Shown here: one piece after another, positions 47,278 through 57,612 of the stretch
Position numbering within the stretch: position 1 is the first letter of the stretch
Layout of the letters: the number at the start of each line of letters is the position of its first letter
Origin: Cyclobacteriaceae bacterium
GTDB taxonomy: Bacteria > Bacteroidota > Bacteroidia > Cytophagales > Cyclobacteriaceae
Assembly: GCA_016787565.1 (NCBI GenBank)
Contig: JAEUUG010000012.1
Span: 372,001 to 436,000 of the forward strand
Reading direction: 5' to 3'
Length of the DNA stretch: 64,000 bases
The notes under the pieces: model-generated
What the model saw: the letters and a program-made list of their open reading frames with translations, nothing else
What the model was told of the DNA's origin: nothing
Databases searched by the model: none
Made by a program: the position numbers and the translations under genes

Positions 47278-48669
47278 TTATAAGTGGATAACTTCTCCGT
47301 ATGCAGCCGCAGCGGCTTCCATGATAGCTTCGCTCATGGTGGGATGTGGATGAACGGTTTTTACAATTTCATGACCTGTAGTTTCTAGCTTGCGCGCGGC
47401 CACTACTTCGGCAATCATTTCGGTAACATTCGCACCAATCATGTGCGCCCCTAACCACTCACCGTACTTGGCATCGAAAATCACTTTTACAAATCCATCC
47501 GGTGCACCGGCAGCCTTTGCCTTACCCGATGCTGTAAATGGAAATTTGCCAACCTTAATTTCATAACCTGCTTTCTTCGCGGCTTCCTCCGTATAGCCCA
47601 CTGAAGCAATTTCAGGTGAGCAATAGGTACACCCCGGAATGTTGTTATAATCCAATGGCTGTGGATGATGCCCGGCAATTTTTTCAACGCAGATAATTCC
47701 TTCGGCCGAGGCTACGTGTGCCAGTGCAGGACCCTTTACAATATCACCAATAGCATATACACCCGCTACATTGGTTTTGTAGAAATCATCGACAATAACT
47801 TTTCCTTTATCAGTTTTCACACCAACGTCTTCTAACCCTATTCCTTCCAGGTTGGTAGCAACACCAACAGCCGATAACACGACATCGGCTTCAATTTTTA
47901 TTTCACCTTCGGGAGTTTTAACAGTAGCAACACAACCTGTTCCCGCTGTATCCACTTTTGTAACTTCCGAGTTAACGTAAATTTTCATTCCTGATTTTTT
48001 GAAGCTTTTATCCAATGCTTTGGATACTTCTTCATCCTCTACAGGAACAATGCGCGGCAAAAATTCTACAATCGTTACTTCCGTTCCGATGGCATTATAG
48101 AAATACGCAAACTCCACTCCGATAGCACCGGAGCCAACCACCAGCAATTTCTTGGGCTGCTTCTCCATTACCATTGCTTCACGATAACCGATAATCTTTT
48201 TACCATCGATTTTCATGCTGGGCAATTCACGCGAACGACCTCCGGTGGCAAGTATGATATGCTTCGCTTCATAATCCACTTTCTTACCAGCAGTATCCGT
48301 AACCTCTACTTTACCTCCCTTCTTTAATTTTCCAATTCCGGCAAGCTGATCGATTTTATTTTTTTTGAAAAGAAATTGAACGCCTTTGCTCATACCGGCT
48401 GCTACATCGCGGCTGCGCTTGACCATGCCTGAAAAATCTGCCTTGAAATCTCCAATCGAAATACCGTAATCGCTGGCGTGCTTTACATATTCAAAAACAT
48501 TGGCGCTCTTTAACAATGCTTTTGTTGGAATACATCCCCAATTCAGGCAAATACCACCGAGTTCAGCCTTTTCAACAACACCCACTTTCATACCCAGTTG
48601 AGAAGCCCTGATAGCGGCTACATACCCTCCGGGACCACTCCCGATTACGATCAGATCATATTTTGACAT
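47278..48669 (-). CDS. lpdA: Dihydrolipoyl dehydrogenase
   Basis: A 463-residue FAD-dependent E3 component of 2-oxoacid dehydrogenase complexes or of the glycine cleavage system. The start MSKYDLIVIGSGPGGYVAA gives the FAD-binding fold directly. The redox-active disulfide is in GGICLNWGCIPTKAL, and the C-terminal catalytic His/Glu pair lies in TVHPHPTMSEAIMEAA. The frame is open upstream to 48723, but that part has no homologous look. It may serve the PDH complex with pdhA (34 kb away). Confidence 0.97.
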   Translation of the reverse strand: MSKYDLIVIGSGPGGYVAAIRASQLGMKVGVVEKAELGGICLNWGCIPTKALLKSANVFEYVKHASDYGISIGDFKADFSGMVKRSRDVAAGMSKGVQFLFKKNKIDQLAGIGKLKKGGKVEVTDTAGKKVDYEAKHIILATGGRSRELPSMKIDGKKIIGYREAMVMEKQPKKLLVVGSGAIGVEFAYFYNAIGTEVTIVEFLPRIVPVEDEEVSKALDKSFKKSGMKIYVNSEVTKVDTAGTGCVATVKTPEGEIKIEADVVLSAVGVATNLEGIGLEDVGVKTDKGKVIVDDFYKTNVAGVYAIGDIVKGPALAHVASAEGIICVEKIAGHHPQPLDYNNIPGCTYCSPEIASVGYTEEAAKKAGYEIKVGKFPFTASGKAKAAGAPDGFVKVIFDAKYGEWLGAHMIGANVTEMIAEVVAARKLETTGHEIVKTVHPHPTMSEAIMEAAAAAYGEVIHL

Positions 48670-48819
48670 ACGTATTGGATTTAAATTTCGATGCCAAAGA
48701 TAAACCCCTGATCGCGCTTTCAAAAAGTTTGTTTGCTTTTAACCAGCCGGCATCATAGAAGTTACCCAAATGGCCGCGCCACGACTTTACTCCGGTATAA
48801 TGATTTTTGAAGAATTAAC

Positions 48820-48827
48820 TATTTTTG
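48820..48827 (+). promoter_or_regulatory. Putative -7 promoter element before fabG
   Basis: TATTTTTG, a full match to TAnnTTTG, lies 55 bp upstream of the fabG start. No -33 box is visible at 18-20 bp. The remaining lpdA-fabG spacer (48670-48882) shows nothing else notable. Confidence 0.4.
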
Positions 48828-48882
48828 ACCGTTAACGGGAAACTAAACTGAGGGCAATCGACCGTGGATTGCCACCTTACTT

Positions 48883-49629
48883 ATGAAATTACTCCAGGGA
48901 AAAACAGCCCTCGTCACGGGGGCATCCAAAGGCATCGGCCGGTCCATCGCAATCCGCTATGCCGAACAAGGTGCCAATGTAGCGTTTACGTACTTGTCCA
49001 GTGTAGAGCAAGGCCAGGCGCTGGAAGCTGAACTTGCCGCGAAAGGTGTCAAGGCAAAAGGCTATCGCTCCGATGCATCGGATTTTGCACAAGCCGAAAA
49101 ATTAGTAAACGATGTTATTGCCGATTTTGGCTCTCTGGATATTCTGGTTAATAATGCCGGCATCACCATGGATAATCTCCTGCTCCGCATGAATGAAGAA
49201 GCGTGGGACAAAGTAATTAACGTGAATCTGAAATCATGTTTCAATACCGTGAAGGCTGCTACCAAGCAAATGATGAAACAAAAGAGTGGTTCTATTATCA
49301 ACATGACTTCCGTTGTGGGATTGAAAGGCAATGCCGGACAAGCAAACTACGCGGCATCGAAAGCCGGCATTATCGGTTTCACCAAATCCGTGGCGCTCGA
49401 ATTAGGCTCACGCGGTATACGCTCGAATGCCATTGCACCCGGATTCATCGAAACTGAAATGACAGACAAACTAGATGAGAAAACCGTGCAAAGCTGGCGC
49501 GATGCTATTCCATTGAAGCGCGGAGGCAAGCCCGAAGATGTTGCTGATGCCTGTGTATTTTTAGGATCGGATATGTCGACCTATATCAGCGGACAAGTAT
49601 TGCAGGTGGATGGCGGTATGCTGACGTAA
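48883..49629 (+). CDS. fabG: 3-oxoacyl-[acyl-carrier-protein] reductase
   Basis: A 248-residue short-chain dehydrogenase/reductase of fatty acid synthesis. GASKGIGRSIA is the NADP-binding motif (residues 13-23), NNAGIT follows, and the catalytic triad is in the segments INMTSVVG and YAASKAG (YxxxK). The C-terminal VQSWRDAIPLKRGGKPEDVAD and YISGQVLQVDGGM are typical of FabG. It stands alone here; acetoacetyl-CoA reductase is a less likely alternative. Confidence 0.95.
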   Translation: MKLLQGKTALVTGASKGIGRSIAIRYAEQGANVAFTYLSSVEQGQALEAELAAKGVKAKGYRSDASDFAQAEKLVNDVIADFGSLDILVNNAGITMDNLLLRMNEEAWDKVINVNLKSCFNTVKAATKQMMKQKSGSIINMTSVVGLKGNAGQANYAASKAGIIGFTKSVALELGSRGIRSNAIAPGFIETEMTDKLDEKTVQSWRDAIPLKRGGKPEDVADACVFLGSDMSTYISGQVLQVDGGMLT

Positions 49630-49656
49630 GTAAAATTTAAAAGTGCAGTGTAAGAG

Positions 49657-49683
49657 TCCTCGTTACCAACGGGGATTTTTTTT
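49657..49683 (+). terminator. Intrinsic terminator after fabG
   Basis: TCCTCGTT (49657-49664) pairs with AACGGGGA (49668-49675), with one G-U pair and a 3-nt loop, and is followed by eight Ts. It overlaps the upstream part of the DinB open frame, so the DinB start must lie after it. Confidence 0.85.
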
Positions 49684-49702
49684 AACTTCAGGATACGCAT
49701 CA

Positions 49703-50161
49703 ATGAAGAATATGGAAACTCAACACATTGCCAAGCTCCTGCATAAAGCTTTTACAAAAAATGCATGGCATGGTCCGTCTGTATTAGAAGTATTGAACAC
49801 CATCACCGCAGAACAAACTTCCAAACGAATTGGAAACGCGCACACCATCATCGAACTGGTTAGCCATATGACAGCCTGGCGAATTTTTACAATCAAAAAA
49901 CTTGAGGGCGACAAAGACTATAAAGTAACCGATGAATTGAACTTTCCATCACCAACAAATTGGACTGAAGTTGTACAGTTGTTGAAAGAAAGTCAGGCGA
50001 AATTATTGCAAGTCATGAACCACTTTCCGGAAGAAAAACTTCACGAAGAAGTACCGCACAGTTCCTATCACTATACCTTTTATACCATGCTCCACGGTAT
50101 TATTCAACACGATCTTTATCATCTCGGACAGATTGTGCTGATCACCAAAGCCCTGGCATAA
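49703..50161 (+). CDS. DinB family protein
   Basis: A ~152-residue DinB/YfiT-type four-helix bundle protein. The metal-binding histidines are visible: one in TIIELVSHMTAW and two in GIIQHDLYHLGQI, which are the usual DinB positions. The start is placed at MKNMETQHIA (49703), or 3 codons later at METQHIA, because the frame upstream runs through the fabG terminator. Some family members are thiol transferases (for example with bacillithiol); function is not known here. Confidence 0.88.
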   Translation: MKNMETQHIAKLLHKAFTKNAWHGPSVLEVLNTITAEQTSKRIGNAHTIIELVSHMTAWRIFTIKKLEGDKDYKVTDELNFPSPTNWTEVVQLLKESQAKLLQVMNHFPEEKLHEEVPHSSYHYTFYTMLHGIIQHDLYHLGQIVLITKALA

Positions 50162-50190
50162 CAATCGTTTTAAGAGATCGTAGAGCATGA

Positions 50191-50233
50191 TTACCGGGCG
50201 CAAGACTAACAGTTGTCAGTAGCCTTCCGGTAA
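50191..50233. repeat. Inverted repeat after the DinB gene
   Basis: TTACCGG (50191-50197) and CCGGTAA (50227-50233) form a 7-bp stem around a 29-nt loop, followed by an A-run rather than a T-run. It may be a weak transcript end for DinB or a site acting on the minus strand. Support is modest. Confidence 0.3.
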
Positions 50234-50241
50234 AAAAAATA

Positions 50242-50282
50242 CCAAACTCGTTTGGAAACAAAGTTTTCAGGCTCTACGTTTG
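50242..50282 (+). promoter_or_regulatory. Methionine operon promoter with palindromic operator
   Basis: TTTG at 50251-50254 and TACGTTTG at 50275-50282 are 20 bp apart, a near-ideal Bacteroidota promoter; transcription should begin near 50289. The perfect inverted repeat CCAAAC-TC-GTTTGG (50242-50255) overlaps the -33 box, so a repressor or activator probably binds there. The half-site resembles the CCAAAT repeat in front of the Lrp-family gene. The regulator is unknown. Confidence 0.65.
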
Positions 50283-50317
50283 TGACATCAAAGTCGAATA
50301 AGCACATCTGCTTAACC

Positions 50318-50424
50318 GATTTATAAAGAAGCGTGGAGAGACAGGCTCTGAGAAACGCTAGCAACCTTCCCGATAGGGAAAAGGTGCTAAATCCTGATCC
50401 GCCAAAAGCGGAAAATATAAACCG
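50318..50424 (+). ncRNA. SAM-I (S-box) riboswitch
   Basis: This leader segment shows the SAM-I hallmarks in order. P1 is closed by TTTATA (50320-50325) and TATAAA (50416-50421). P2 runs from GCGTGGAGAGACAGGCTC to GAGAAACGC, then come the conserved AGCAACC and the P3 arms CCTTCCC/GGGAAAAGG. The core GGTGCTAAATCC and the P4 hairpin CCGCC-AAAA-GCGG finish it. It binds S-adenosylmethionine and lowers expression of methionine genes. No terminator hairpin with a U-run follows; the leader ORF start codon lies only 12 nt after P1, so the switch may act on its translation. Confidence 0.88.
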
Positions 50425-50432
50425 ATTAAAAA

Positions 50433-50564
50433 ATGAAAAACAGCAACATCTTCATTTCACCAGTAAGCACTCAACGCTTGCGTGTACAGTATTCGAACGC
50501 ATTCCAATCAATTTGTCGTTGTATGTGCAACAACACCTGTTGTTGTTGCGCGTGCTGTTGCTAA
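50433..50564 (+). CDS. Cysteine-rich leader peptide (candidate cysteine-sensing attenuator)
   Basis: A 43-codon ORF between the SAM-I riboswitch and metY. It starts MKNSNIFISPVSTQRLRVQY and ends in CRCMCNNTCCCCACCC, so 10 of the last 16 codons are cysteine (codons 28, 30, 32, 36-39 and 41-43), followed directly by TAA. This extreme composition is typical of leader peptides whose translation measures supply of charged tRNA. The Cys codons lie within pairable segments: GCAACAACA (50527-50535) with TGTTGTTGC (50541-50549), and TGTTGCT (50556-50562) with AGCAACA (50584-50590). Ribosome stalling at low cysteine would change this folding. The mechanism (Rho, translation or pausing) is inference. 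Confidence 0.75.
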   Translation: MKNSNIFISPVSTQRLRVQYSNAFQSICRCMCNNTCCCCACCC

Positions 50565-50568
50565 CCGA

Positions 50569-52020
<1,452 letters not shown>

Positions 52021-52040
52021 AAATAGGCTCGACAGAAAGC

Positions 52041-53087
52041 ATGGAAAAGCACGATCACACTTTTCATTACAAGGAAAAATTTGAACTGGAAGCCGGAAGT
52101 TCTCTTGCCGGCTTTCAGCTTCGGTATACCACATTCGGTAAACTTAATTCTGACCGAAGCAATGTCGTTTGGGTTTGTCATGCGCTTACCGGAAGTTCTG
52201 ATTTCACCACCTGGTGGGGTGATCTGTTTTCGGAAAGCGGGCCATTTGATCCTCGAAAATATTTTATCATCTGCGCAAATATGCCCGGAGGATGCTACGG
52301 ATCAACCGGGCCATTGTCCGTTGATCCACTAACCGGGAACCCATTTTACCACACGTTTCCAGTTGTTACGAACCGCGATGTTGTTCGTGCTTTTGATGCC
52401 TTGCGCCAGGAACTTCACTTCGAAAAAATCCATACGCTCATTGGCGGATCGTTAGGTGGACAGCAAGTATTGGAATGGGCCATTCATCAACCGGATGTGT
52501 TTCAAAACATCATTCCGATTGCCTGTAACGCTTCCCATTCACCCTGGGGGATTGCATTTAACGAAGCCCAGCGGCTCGCCATTCAGGCCGATCCAACGTG
52601 GAAAGAAAGTGAACCACGGGCAGGCCTTGAAGGACTAAAAGCAGCGCGCGCCATTGGCATGATTTCGTACCGGCAATATGAAACCTTTCAACTGACGCAA
52701 AGTGAAAAACACCACGATAAAATCGAGGGCTTTCGGGCAGCCACCTATCAGCAATACCAGGGCGATAAACTCGCCAATCGTTTTAATGCATTCACCTACT
52801 GGGCACTTTCGAAAATGATGGACAGCCATAACGTAGGACGCAATCGTGAAAGCATCGAAAGCGCACTTAAAAAAATAAAGGCCAGCACGCTCATCATTGG
52901 TATTGAAAGTGATTTGCTCTTTCCGCTGAGTGAGCAAAAATATTTAGTCGAACAAATTCCACAAGCCGAACTGGAAGTGATCCAATCCAACTATGGTCAT
53001 GATGGCTTCCTGGTAGAATTTGATCGCATGAAAGAAAGTATACTACACCATTTTAAAAAAGAAACACTTCAAGCAGTTTTTGTATGA
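52041..53087 (+). CDS. metX: Homoserine O-acetyltransferase
   Basis: A 348-residue alpha/beta hydrolase-fold enzyme that makes O-acetylhomoserine from homoserine and acetyl-CoA, the substrate of metY. LIGGSLGGQQVLEWAI holds the nucleophile serine (GGSLGG); the C-terminal aspartate and histidine lie in IGIESDLLFPLSEQ and NYGHDGFLVE. ANMPGGCYGSTGP is the oxyanion-side family block. It follows metY by 20 bp and overlaps hom by 4 bp. Confidence 0.95.
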   Translation: MEKHDHTFHYKEKFELEAGSSLAGFQLRYTTFGKLNSDRSNVVWVCHALTGSSDFTTWWGDLFSESGPFDPRKYFIICANMPGGCYGSTGPLSVDPLTGNPFYHTFPVVTNRDVVRAFDALRQELHFEKIHTLIGGSLGGQQVLEWAIHQPDVFQNIIPIACNASHSPWGIAFNEAQRLAIQADPTWKESEPRAGLEGLKAARAIGMISYRQYETFQLTQSEKHHDKIEGFRAATYQQYQGDKLANRFNAFTYWALSKMMDSHNVGRNRESIESALKKIKASTLIIGIESDLLFPLSEQKYLVEQIPQAELEVIQSNYGHDGFLVEFDRMKESILHHFKKETLQAVFV

Positions 53088-54322
53088 GCAAAAAGAATTT
53101 AAAATTAGGGCTATTCGGATTCGGCTGTGTTGGACAAGGTCTTTACCATGTATTGCACGAAACACATGGCGTGAAAGCAGAAATTAAAAAGATCTGCGTG
53201 AAGCATCACAACAAAACCCGCCCCATCAGCGAAAGCTTTTTCACCTTCAATAAAGAAGAAATTCTCAACGACCCGGAAATCGATGTAGTCGTGGAGTTAA
53301 TTGACGATGCAAAAGCTGCATTTGAAATTGTGAAGACTGCTCTGGAACATGGAAAGGCTGTTGTTACGGCAAACAAAAAAATGTTAGCTGAGCACCTCGA
53401 GGAAATCTACGATCTTCAGAGAAAACATGGCAAACCTGTATTGTATGAAGGATCGGTTTGCGGAAGCATTCCTATCCTTCGTAACCTGGAAGAGTATTAC
53501 GACAATGATCTCATCAATAGCATAGAAGGGATTTTCAACGGCTCAACAAACTATATTCTCACAAAAGTTTTTGAAGAGAAAAAGAGCTATTCCGATGCCT
53601 TGAAAAAAGCACAGGAGCTTGGCTTTGCCGAAAGTGATCCAAGCCTGGATGTACAGGGTTATGATCCTAAATACAAATTGGTCATCGCCATTGCACACAC
53701 GTTCGGAGTTTTTGTAAAACCGGAGGAAGTCATCAACATTGGCATTGACCGGATATCAGACCTCGATTTGAAATTTGCGCGCGACAACGGCTACTTCATC
53801 AAGCTGATTGCCCGTGCCTTCAAAGCAGATGGAAAAATTTATGGCTTTGTGGCACCCCAGTTCATTGAAGCTGTCAATCCGCTGGCTTCTGTTCGAAATG
53901 AGTTCAATGCCGTTCAGGTACAAGGCGCTTTTGCGGAAAAGCAACTGTTTATCGGCAAGGGTGCCGGAAGTTACCCCACCGGATCAGCTGTTCTTTCGGA
54001 TATCTCAGCGCTGACCTATGACTATGCCTATGAATACAAGAAGCTTTTACAAGGCGATAACCACGAGTTTTCCAACGCTTTGCTTGTCGATGTTTTTGTA
54101 AGCTTTGAGTTAGGAACCAACATTACCATACAGGATTTTGCCAAGTTTGAATCCGGCTATGCCGCACAAGGAAAACAGTATATGGTAGGGCAAGTCAGCC
54201 TCAGCAAGTTGCAGCAGTGGTCAGCACTGGAAGGAGTTGGAATTATACTGGCACCAAATAGTTCCTTTGTAGCGCTGGATAGTGCTTCCACGGACCTCGT
54301 TGAAGAGCTTAAAAGCGCGTAA
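53084..54322 (+). CDS. hom: Homoserine dehydrogenase
   Basis: A 412-residue NAD(P)-dependent homoserine dehydrogenase, which reduces aspartate semialdehyde to homoserine. The N-terminal Rossmann motif is LGLFGFGCVGQGLY, VTANKKMLAEH precedes the catalytic domain, and YEGSVCGSIPILRNLEEYY plus GIFNGSTNYILTKV and GFAESDPSLDVQGYD are the catalytic blocks. A short C-terminal tail remains, and no aspartokinase domain is fused. The gene overlaps metX by 4 bp, so it supplies homoserine to the same pathway. Confidence 0.95.
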   Translation: MSKKNLKLGLFGFGCVGQGLYHVLHETHGVKAEIKKICVKHHNKTRPISESFFTFNKEEILNDPEIDVVVELIDDAKAAFEIVKTALEHGKAVVTANKKMLAEHLEEIYDLQRKHGKPVLYEGSVCGSIPILRNLEEYYDNDLINSIEGIFNGSTNYILTKVFEEKKSYSDALKKAQELGFAESDPSLDVQGYDPKYKLVIAIAHTFGVFVKPEEVINIGIDRISDLDLKFARDNGYFIKLIARAFKADGKIYGFVAPQFIEAVNPLASVRNEFNAVQVQGAFAEKQLFIGKGAGSYPTGSAVLSDISALTYDYAYEYKKLLQGDNHEFSNALLVDVFVSFELGTNITIQDFAKFESGYAAQGKQYMVGQVSLSKLQQWSALEGVGIILAPNSSFVALDSASTDLVEELKSA

Positions 54323-54398
54323 CAATCCTACTAATTTCCTGTTTTATAATCGATTACAAATAATTGAAAAGGGGGTGCTATTTTCGGCATTACCTCAA

Positions 54399-54406
54399 TA
54401 TATTTG
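54399..54406 (+). promoter_or_regulatory. Putative -7 promoter element before nqrF
   Basis: TATATTTG matches TAnnTTTG exactly and lies 25 bp before the nqrF start. It indicates that nqrF has its own transcript rather than being read through from hom. No clear -33 box was found. Confidence 0.45.
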
Positions 54407-54431
54407 TAGCGCTTTATAAACACCGATTTCG

Positions 54432-55730
54432 ATGCTTACGATAACGATCACCTCGATCATTGCCTTCACGCTGATCATCCTCCTGTTGGTTACTATGCTA
54501 CTCTTTGCCCAGAAGAAACTGGTGCAAAGCGGCCCGGTTAAAATCCTGATCAATGGCGAAAAAACAATCACCGTTTCTGCCGGGAGTACTTTGTTGACCA
54601 CCTTGGCAAATGAAAAGATATTTCTTCCATCAGCCTGCGGTGGCGGTGGAACGTGCGCCATGTGTAAATGCGTAGTGGAGTCAGGCGGAGGTGATGTATT
54701 GCCTACGGAATTGGGTCACTTAAGCCGCCAGGAAAAACGCGAGCATGTTCGCTTAGGTTGCCAGGTAAAAGTAAAACAGGATTTGAACATCCGCATTCCA
54801 GATGAAATTTTTGGTATCAAAAAATGGGAGTGTGAAGTTGTTTCGAACTATAACGTATCTACGTTTATCAAAGAATTTAAAGTAAAGCTTCCCCCCGGAG
54901 AAACCTTAAACTTTGAAGCCGGTGGATATATCCAGATCGATGTTCCTGCGATAACAGTTGACTATAGCACCATTGATATTACACCCCATCCAGAATTAGG
55001 TCACAAACAAGATGTGTTTCAAAGCGACTGGGATAAATTCAAATTGTGGGGTCTGAAAATGAAGAACGATGAACCGATCTTCCGGGCATACTCAATGGCC
55101 AACCACCCGGCTGAAGGTAACATCGTTATGCTCAACATTCGTGTGGCTACACCTCCGTGGGATCGCGCCAATAACAAATGGATGGATGTCAACCCTGGCA
55201 TCTGCTCTTCCTACGTGTTTTCACGCAAGCCTGGTGATAAGGTAACAATATCAGGACCTTACGGTGAATTCCATATTAATAAGACCCAACGCGAGATGAT
55301 ATACATTGGTGGTGGTGCTGGTATGGCCCCGCTCCGTGCACAAATATTTCATCTCTTCCATACAGAAAAGACAAAACGCAAAGTATCCTACTGGTATGGA
55401 GGTCGTTCGAAAAAGGAACTCTTCTATGTAGAGCATTTCCGCAAAATCGAAAATGAGTTTCCAAACTTCCAGTTTAACATTGGTTTATCAGAGCCGCTCC
55501 CAGAAGACAACTGGAAAGTGAAGAAAAGCCTTGACGACCGGGAAGCAGACGGCTATACTGGTTTTATCCACCAGTGTTTATACGACAATTACCTTAAAAC
55601 GCACCCGTCACCGGAAGACGTTGAGTTCTATTTATGCGGTCCTCCGCTAATGAATGCGGCAGTTTTAAAGATGCTTGACGAAATGGGTACACCCAAAGAG
55701 AACATCAGGTTTGACGATTTTGGCGGATAA
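54432..55730 (+). CDS. nqrF: Na+-translocating NADH:quinone reductase subunit F
   Basis: The 432-residue FAD-containing, NADH-oxidising subunit of Na+-NQR. An N-terminal membrane anchor ([21 protein letters not shown]) is followed by the [2Fe-2S] ferredoxin domain with [12 protein letters not shown] plus LGCQV. The FAD domain has RAYSMANHP (FAD site), and the NAD domain has [12 protein letters not shown] and the end [19 protein letters not shown]. Length is normal. The other five subunits (nqrA-E) are not adjacent, which is unusual for this complex; they must be elsewhere or absent from the window. Confidence 0.95.
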   Translation: MLTITITSIIAFTLIILLLVTMLLFAQKKLVQSGPVKILINGEKTITVSAGSTLLTTLANEKIFLPSACGGGGTCAMCKCVVESGGGDVLPTELGHLSRQEKREHVRLGCQVKVKQDLNIRIPDEIFGIKKWECEVVSNYNVSTFIKEFKVKLPPGETLNFEAGGYIQIDVPAITVDYSTIDITPHPELGHKQDVFQSDWDKFKLWGLKMKNDEPIFRAYSMANHPAEGNIVMLNIRVATPPWDRANNKWMDVNPGICSSYVFSRKPGDKVTISGPYGEFHINKTQREMIYIGGGAGMAPLRAQIFHLFHTEKTKRKVSYWYGGRSKKELFYVEHFRKIENEFPNFQFNIGLSEPLPEDNWKVKKSLDDREADGYTGFIHQCLYDNYLKTHPSPEDVEFYLCGPPLMNAAVLKMLDEMGTPKENIRFDDFGG

Positions 55731-55756
55731 ACTCTCTCAAATTTAAAATATTGCAA

Positions 55757-55784
55757 AAAAGGCCGGGTTCAAACCTGGCCTTTT
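55757..55784 (+). terminator. Intrinsic terminator after nqrF
   Basis: A stem of about 13 pairs (AAAAGGCCGGGTT with AACCTGGCCTTTT, one G-T pair, 2-nt loop) ends in TTTT. It begins 26 bp after the nqrF stop. The upstream start of the next open frame lies inside this hairpin, which argues against that start. Confidence 0.88.
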
Positions 55785-55788
55785 GCTT

Positions 55789-56379
55789 TTGGGATGGACT
55801 TTTCTTAACTATGTTTATCCTAATCCCCCGAATCTGAAAAGAATCGTTTCCATATTCTTTCTGGCTGTCTTCCTCTTCAATGTAGGGGGTTATTACTTGA
55901 TCTTTTGGGGAATGCAGCGACAGGCCAGACTAGATCTTCTCCATCAATTGGATGCTGACCAATACGCCTCTTCAGAAACCATTATTCTCACCATTCCTTT
56001 AACCTTGCCTTACCCGGTTTTTCAGGATGGCTTTCAGCGGGTGAACGGTGAGTTTGAATATCAGGGTGAATTTTACAAACTCGTTAAACAAAAACTTGAG
56101 AATGATGTATTGCATGTGGTATGCATAAAAGATACAAAGGCTAAAAACATTGATCAGATCTTGGTCGATTACTCAAAACTGGCAAACGATATTCCTTCTG
56201 GAACAAAACAGTCACAAAATTTCCTGGCCAAACTTTTCAAAGACTACCAAACAACAGAGGTTTGCACCAGTGCCCGCGAAAATATTCTGCTTTCTGAAAT
56301 TGAATTCCATGATGTTGCACCAACGCTAGTCAGCAACTCATTCTCCATTAACGCTCCTCCGCCAGAAGTTGTGTCCTGA
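55789..56379 (+). CDS. Membrane-anchored protein, unknown function
   Basis: A ~196-residue protein with one N-terminal membrane helix (VSIFFLAVFLFNVGGYYLIFWG) and a soluble C-terminal part beginning QRQARLDLLHQL. Downstream it is hydrophilic and ends NSFSINAPPPEVVS. No family is recognised. The start is unclear: the frame has no ATG until residue ~44, and candidates are TTG at 55783 (inside the nqrF terminator), TTG at 55789 or CTG at 55834, the last giving a natural-looking KRIVSIFFLAVFLF start. An earlier frameshift is possible. Confidence 0.65.
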   Translation: MGWTFLNYVYPNPPNLKRIVSIFFLAVFLFNVGGYYLIFWGMQRQARLDLLHQLDADQYASSETIILTIPLTLPYPVFQDGFQRVNGEFEYQGEFYKLVKQKLENDVLHVVCIKDTKAKNIDQILVDYSKLANDIPSGTKQSQNFLAKLFKDYQTTEVCTSARENILLSEIEFHDVAPTLVSNSFSINAPPPEVVS

Positions 56380-56498
56380 GCGCTTTACGCTTTTTCTTAG
56401 TTACATGTCGTTGAAAGCTATTCTTGGGAGACGTGCTCACGTATCTCGCTGGAATTTTTCAACATCAAAAAAATCAGGACTCAATAACTTTCAATTCT

Positions 56499-57590
56499 AT
56501 GAAAACAAAATTTTACACTATACTCTTTGTTGCATTCCTTTTTATTGCTGCATCCGAAAGCTTTGGTCAAGGCTGTGTAGCCGTTCGAAACATGGCATCC
56601 TGTTCGTTAATGTCCGACAGCCTTCCAAACAGATCCTGGCAAGTATCCCTGAACTACCGGTTCTTTCGGTCTTACAAACATTTTCGAGGTACACACGAAG
56701 AAACGGAACGGGTGGAGCAAGGAACTGAAGTAATCAACCTGGACAATTCCTTGTTATTCGGATTAAACTATAATCTTAATAACCGCTGGAGTGTTGGTTT
56801 GACAATTCCCTACTTAAACATTGATCGCTCATCGCTATATGAACATTACGGCAATCAGCCCGGGAATCCTCGCTTTCACACACAAGCAAAAGGGCTGGGC
56901 GATTTAAGAATAATCGGATACTTTGCCGCACTCCCAAATAGTCATCAATCGCATCTTCTCCTCGGATTGGGCGTTAAACTGCCCACTGGCAATTATAACT
57001 ATAAGGACTATTTTCATAAAAAAGACTCAGAAGGCCAGGACTCACTGGTATACAAACCGGTTGATCAATCTATCCAACCAGGTGATGGAGGAACAGGCCT
57101 TATTGTTGAGTTTGATTTCGTCCAACAACTCGCACGCAACTTTCAGCTTTATGCAGCAGGAACGTACATGTTTAATCCCCGAAATACGAACGGAACCCTG
57201 CGCAGTGCTACATTAACCAATGGCATACCCTTATCGAATGAAATGTCGGTTTGTGATCAGTTCCTCTTCCGACTGGGCGGCCGATACGCCATCAATAAAT
57301 TTCAGTTTGCCGCGGGCGGACGAATAGAAGGTATTCCAGCAAAAGATTTAGTGGGTGAAAGTGATGGATTTAGAAGACCTGGTTATATCGTTTCTATTGA
57401 GCCTGCTGTCGCCTACTTTACCGGAAAGCACAGTGTTGGCGTCAACTTTCCTATTGCCATTGAAAGAAACAGAACACAAAGTGTCCTCGATCAGAAAAGA
57501 ACAGAAATCACTGGTACATATCAGCATGGCGATGCTGCCTTTGCTGACTGGCTCATTTCTGTTTCATATTCGTACAGAATCGGTCACTAG
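56499..57590 (+). CDS. Outer-membrane beta-barrel protein
   Basis: A 363-residue protein from the start MKTKFYTILFVAFLFIAAS, a good signal peptide cleaved near SFGQG. The mature part alternates hydrophobic and polar residues in antiparallel strands (for example WQVSLNYRFFRS, WSVGLTIPYLNI, SHLLLGLGVKLPTG, FQFAAGGRI) and ends with SYSYRIGH, like a barrel terminus. It resembles MetA-pathway/transporter-type porins, without a clear substrate. The frame is open upstream to 56424 but lacks a signal peptide there. Confidence 0.8.
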   Translation: MKTKFYTILFVAFLFIAASESFGQGCVAVRNMASCSLMSDSLPNRSWQVSLNYRFFRSYKHFRGTHEETERVEQGTEVINLDNSLLFGLNYNLNNRWSVGLTIPYLNIDRSSLYEHYGNQPGNPRFHTQAKGLGDLRIIGYFAALPNSHQSHLLLGLGVKLPTGNYNYKDYFHKKDSEGQDSLVYKPVDQSIQPGDGGTGLIVEFDFVQQLARNFQLYAAGTYMFNPRNTNGTLRSATLTNGIPLSNEMSVCDQFLFRLGGRYAINKFQFAAGGRIEGIPAKDLVGESDGFRRPGYIVSIEPAVAYFTGKHSVGVNFPIAIERNRTQSVLDQKRTEITGTYQHGDAAFADWLISVSYSYRIGH

Positions 57591-57612
57591 AAATTCTTAT
57601 GCTTCTATCATA

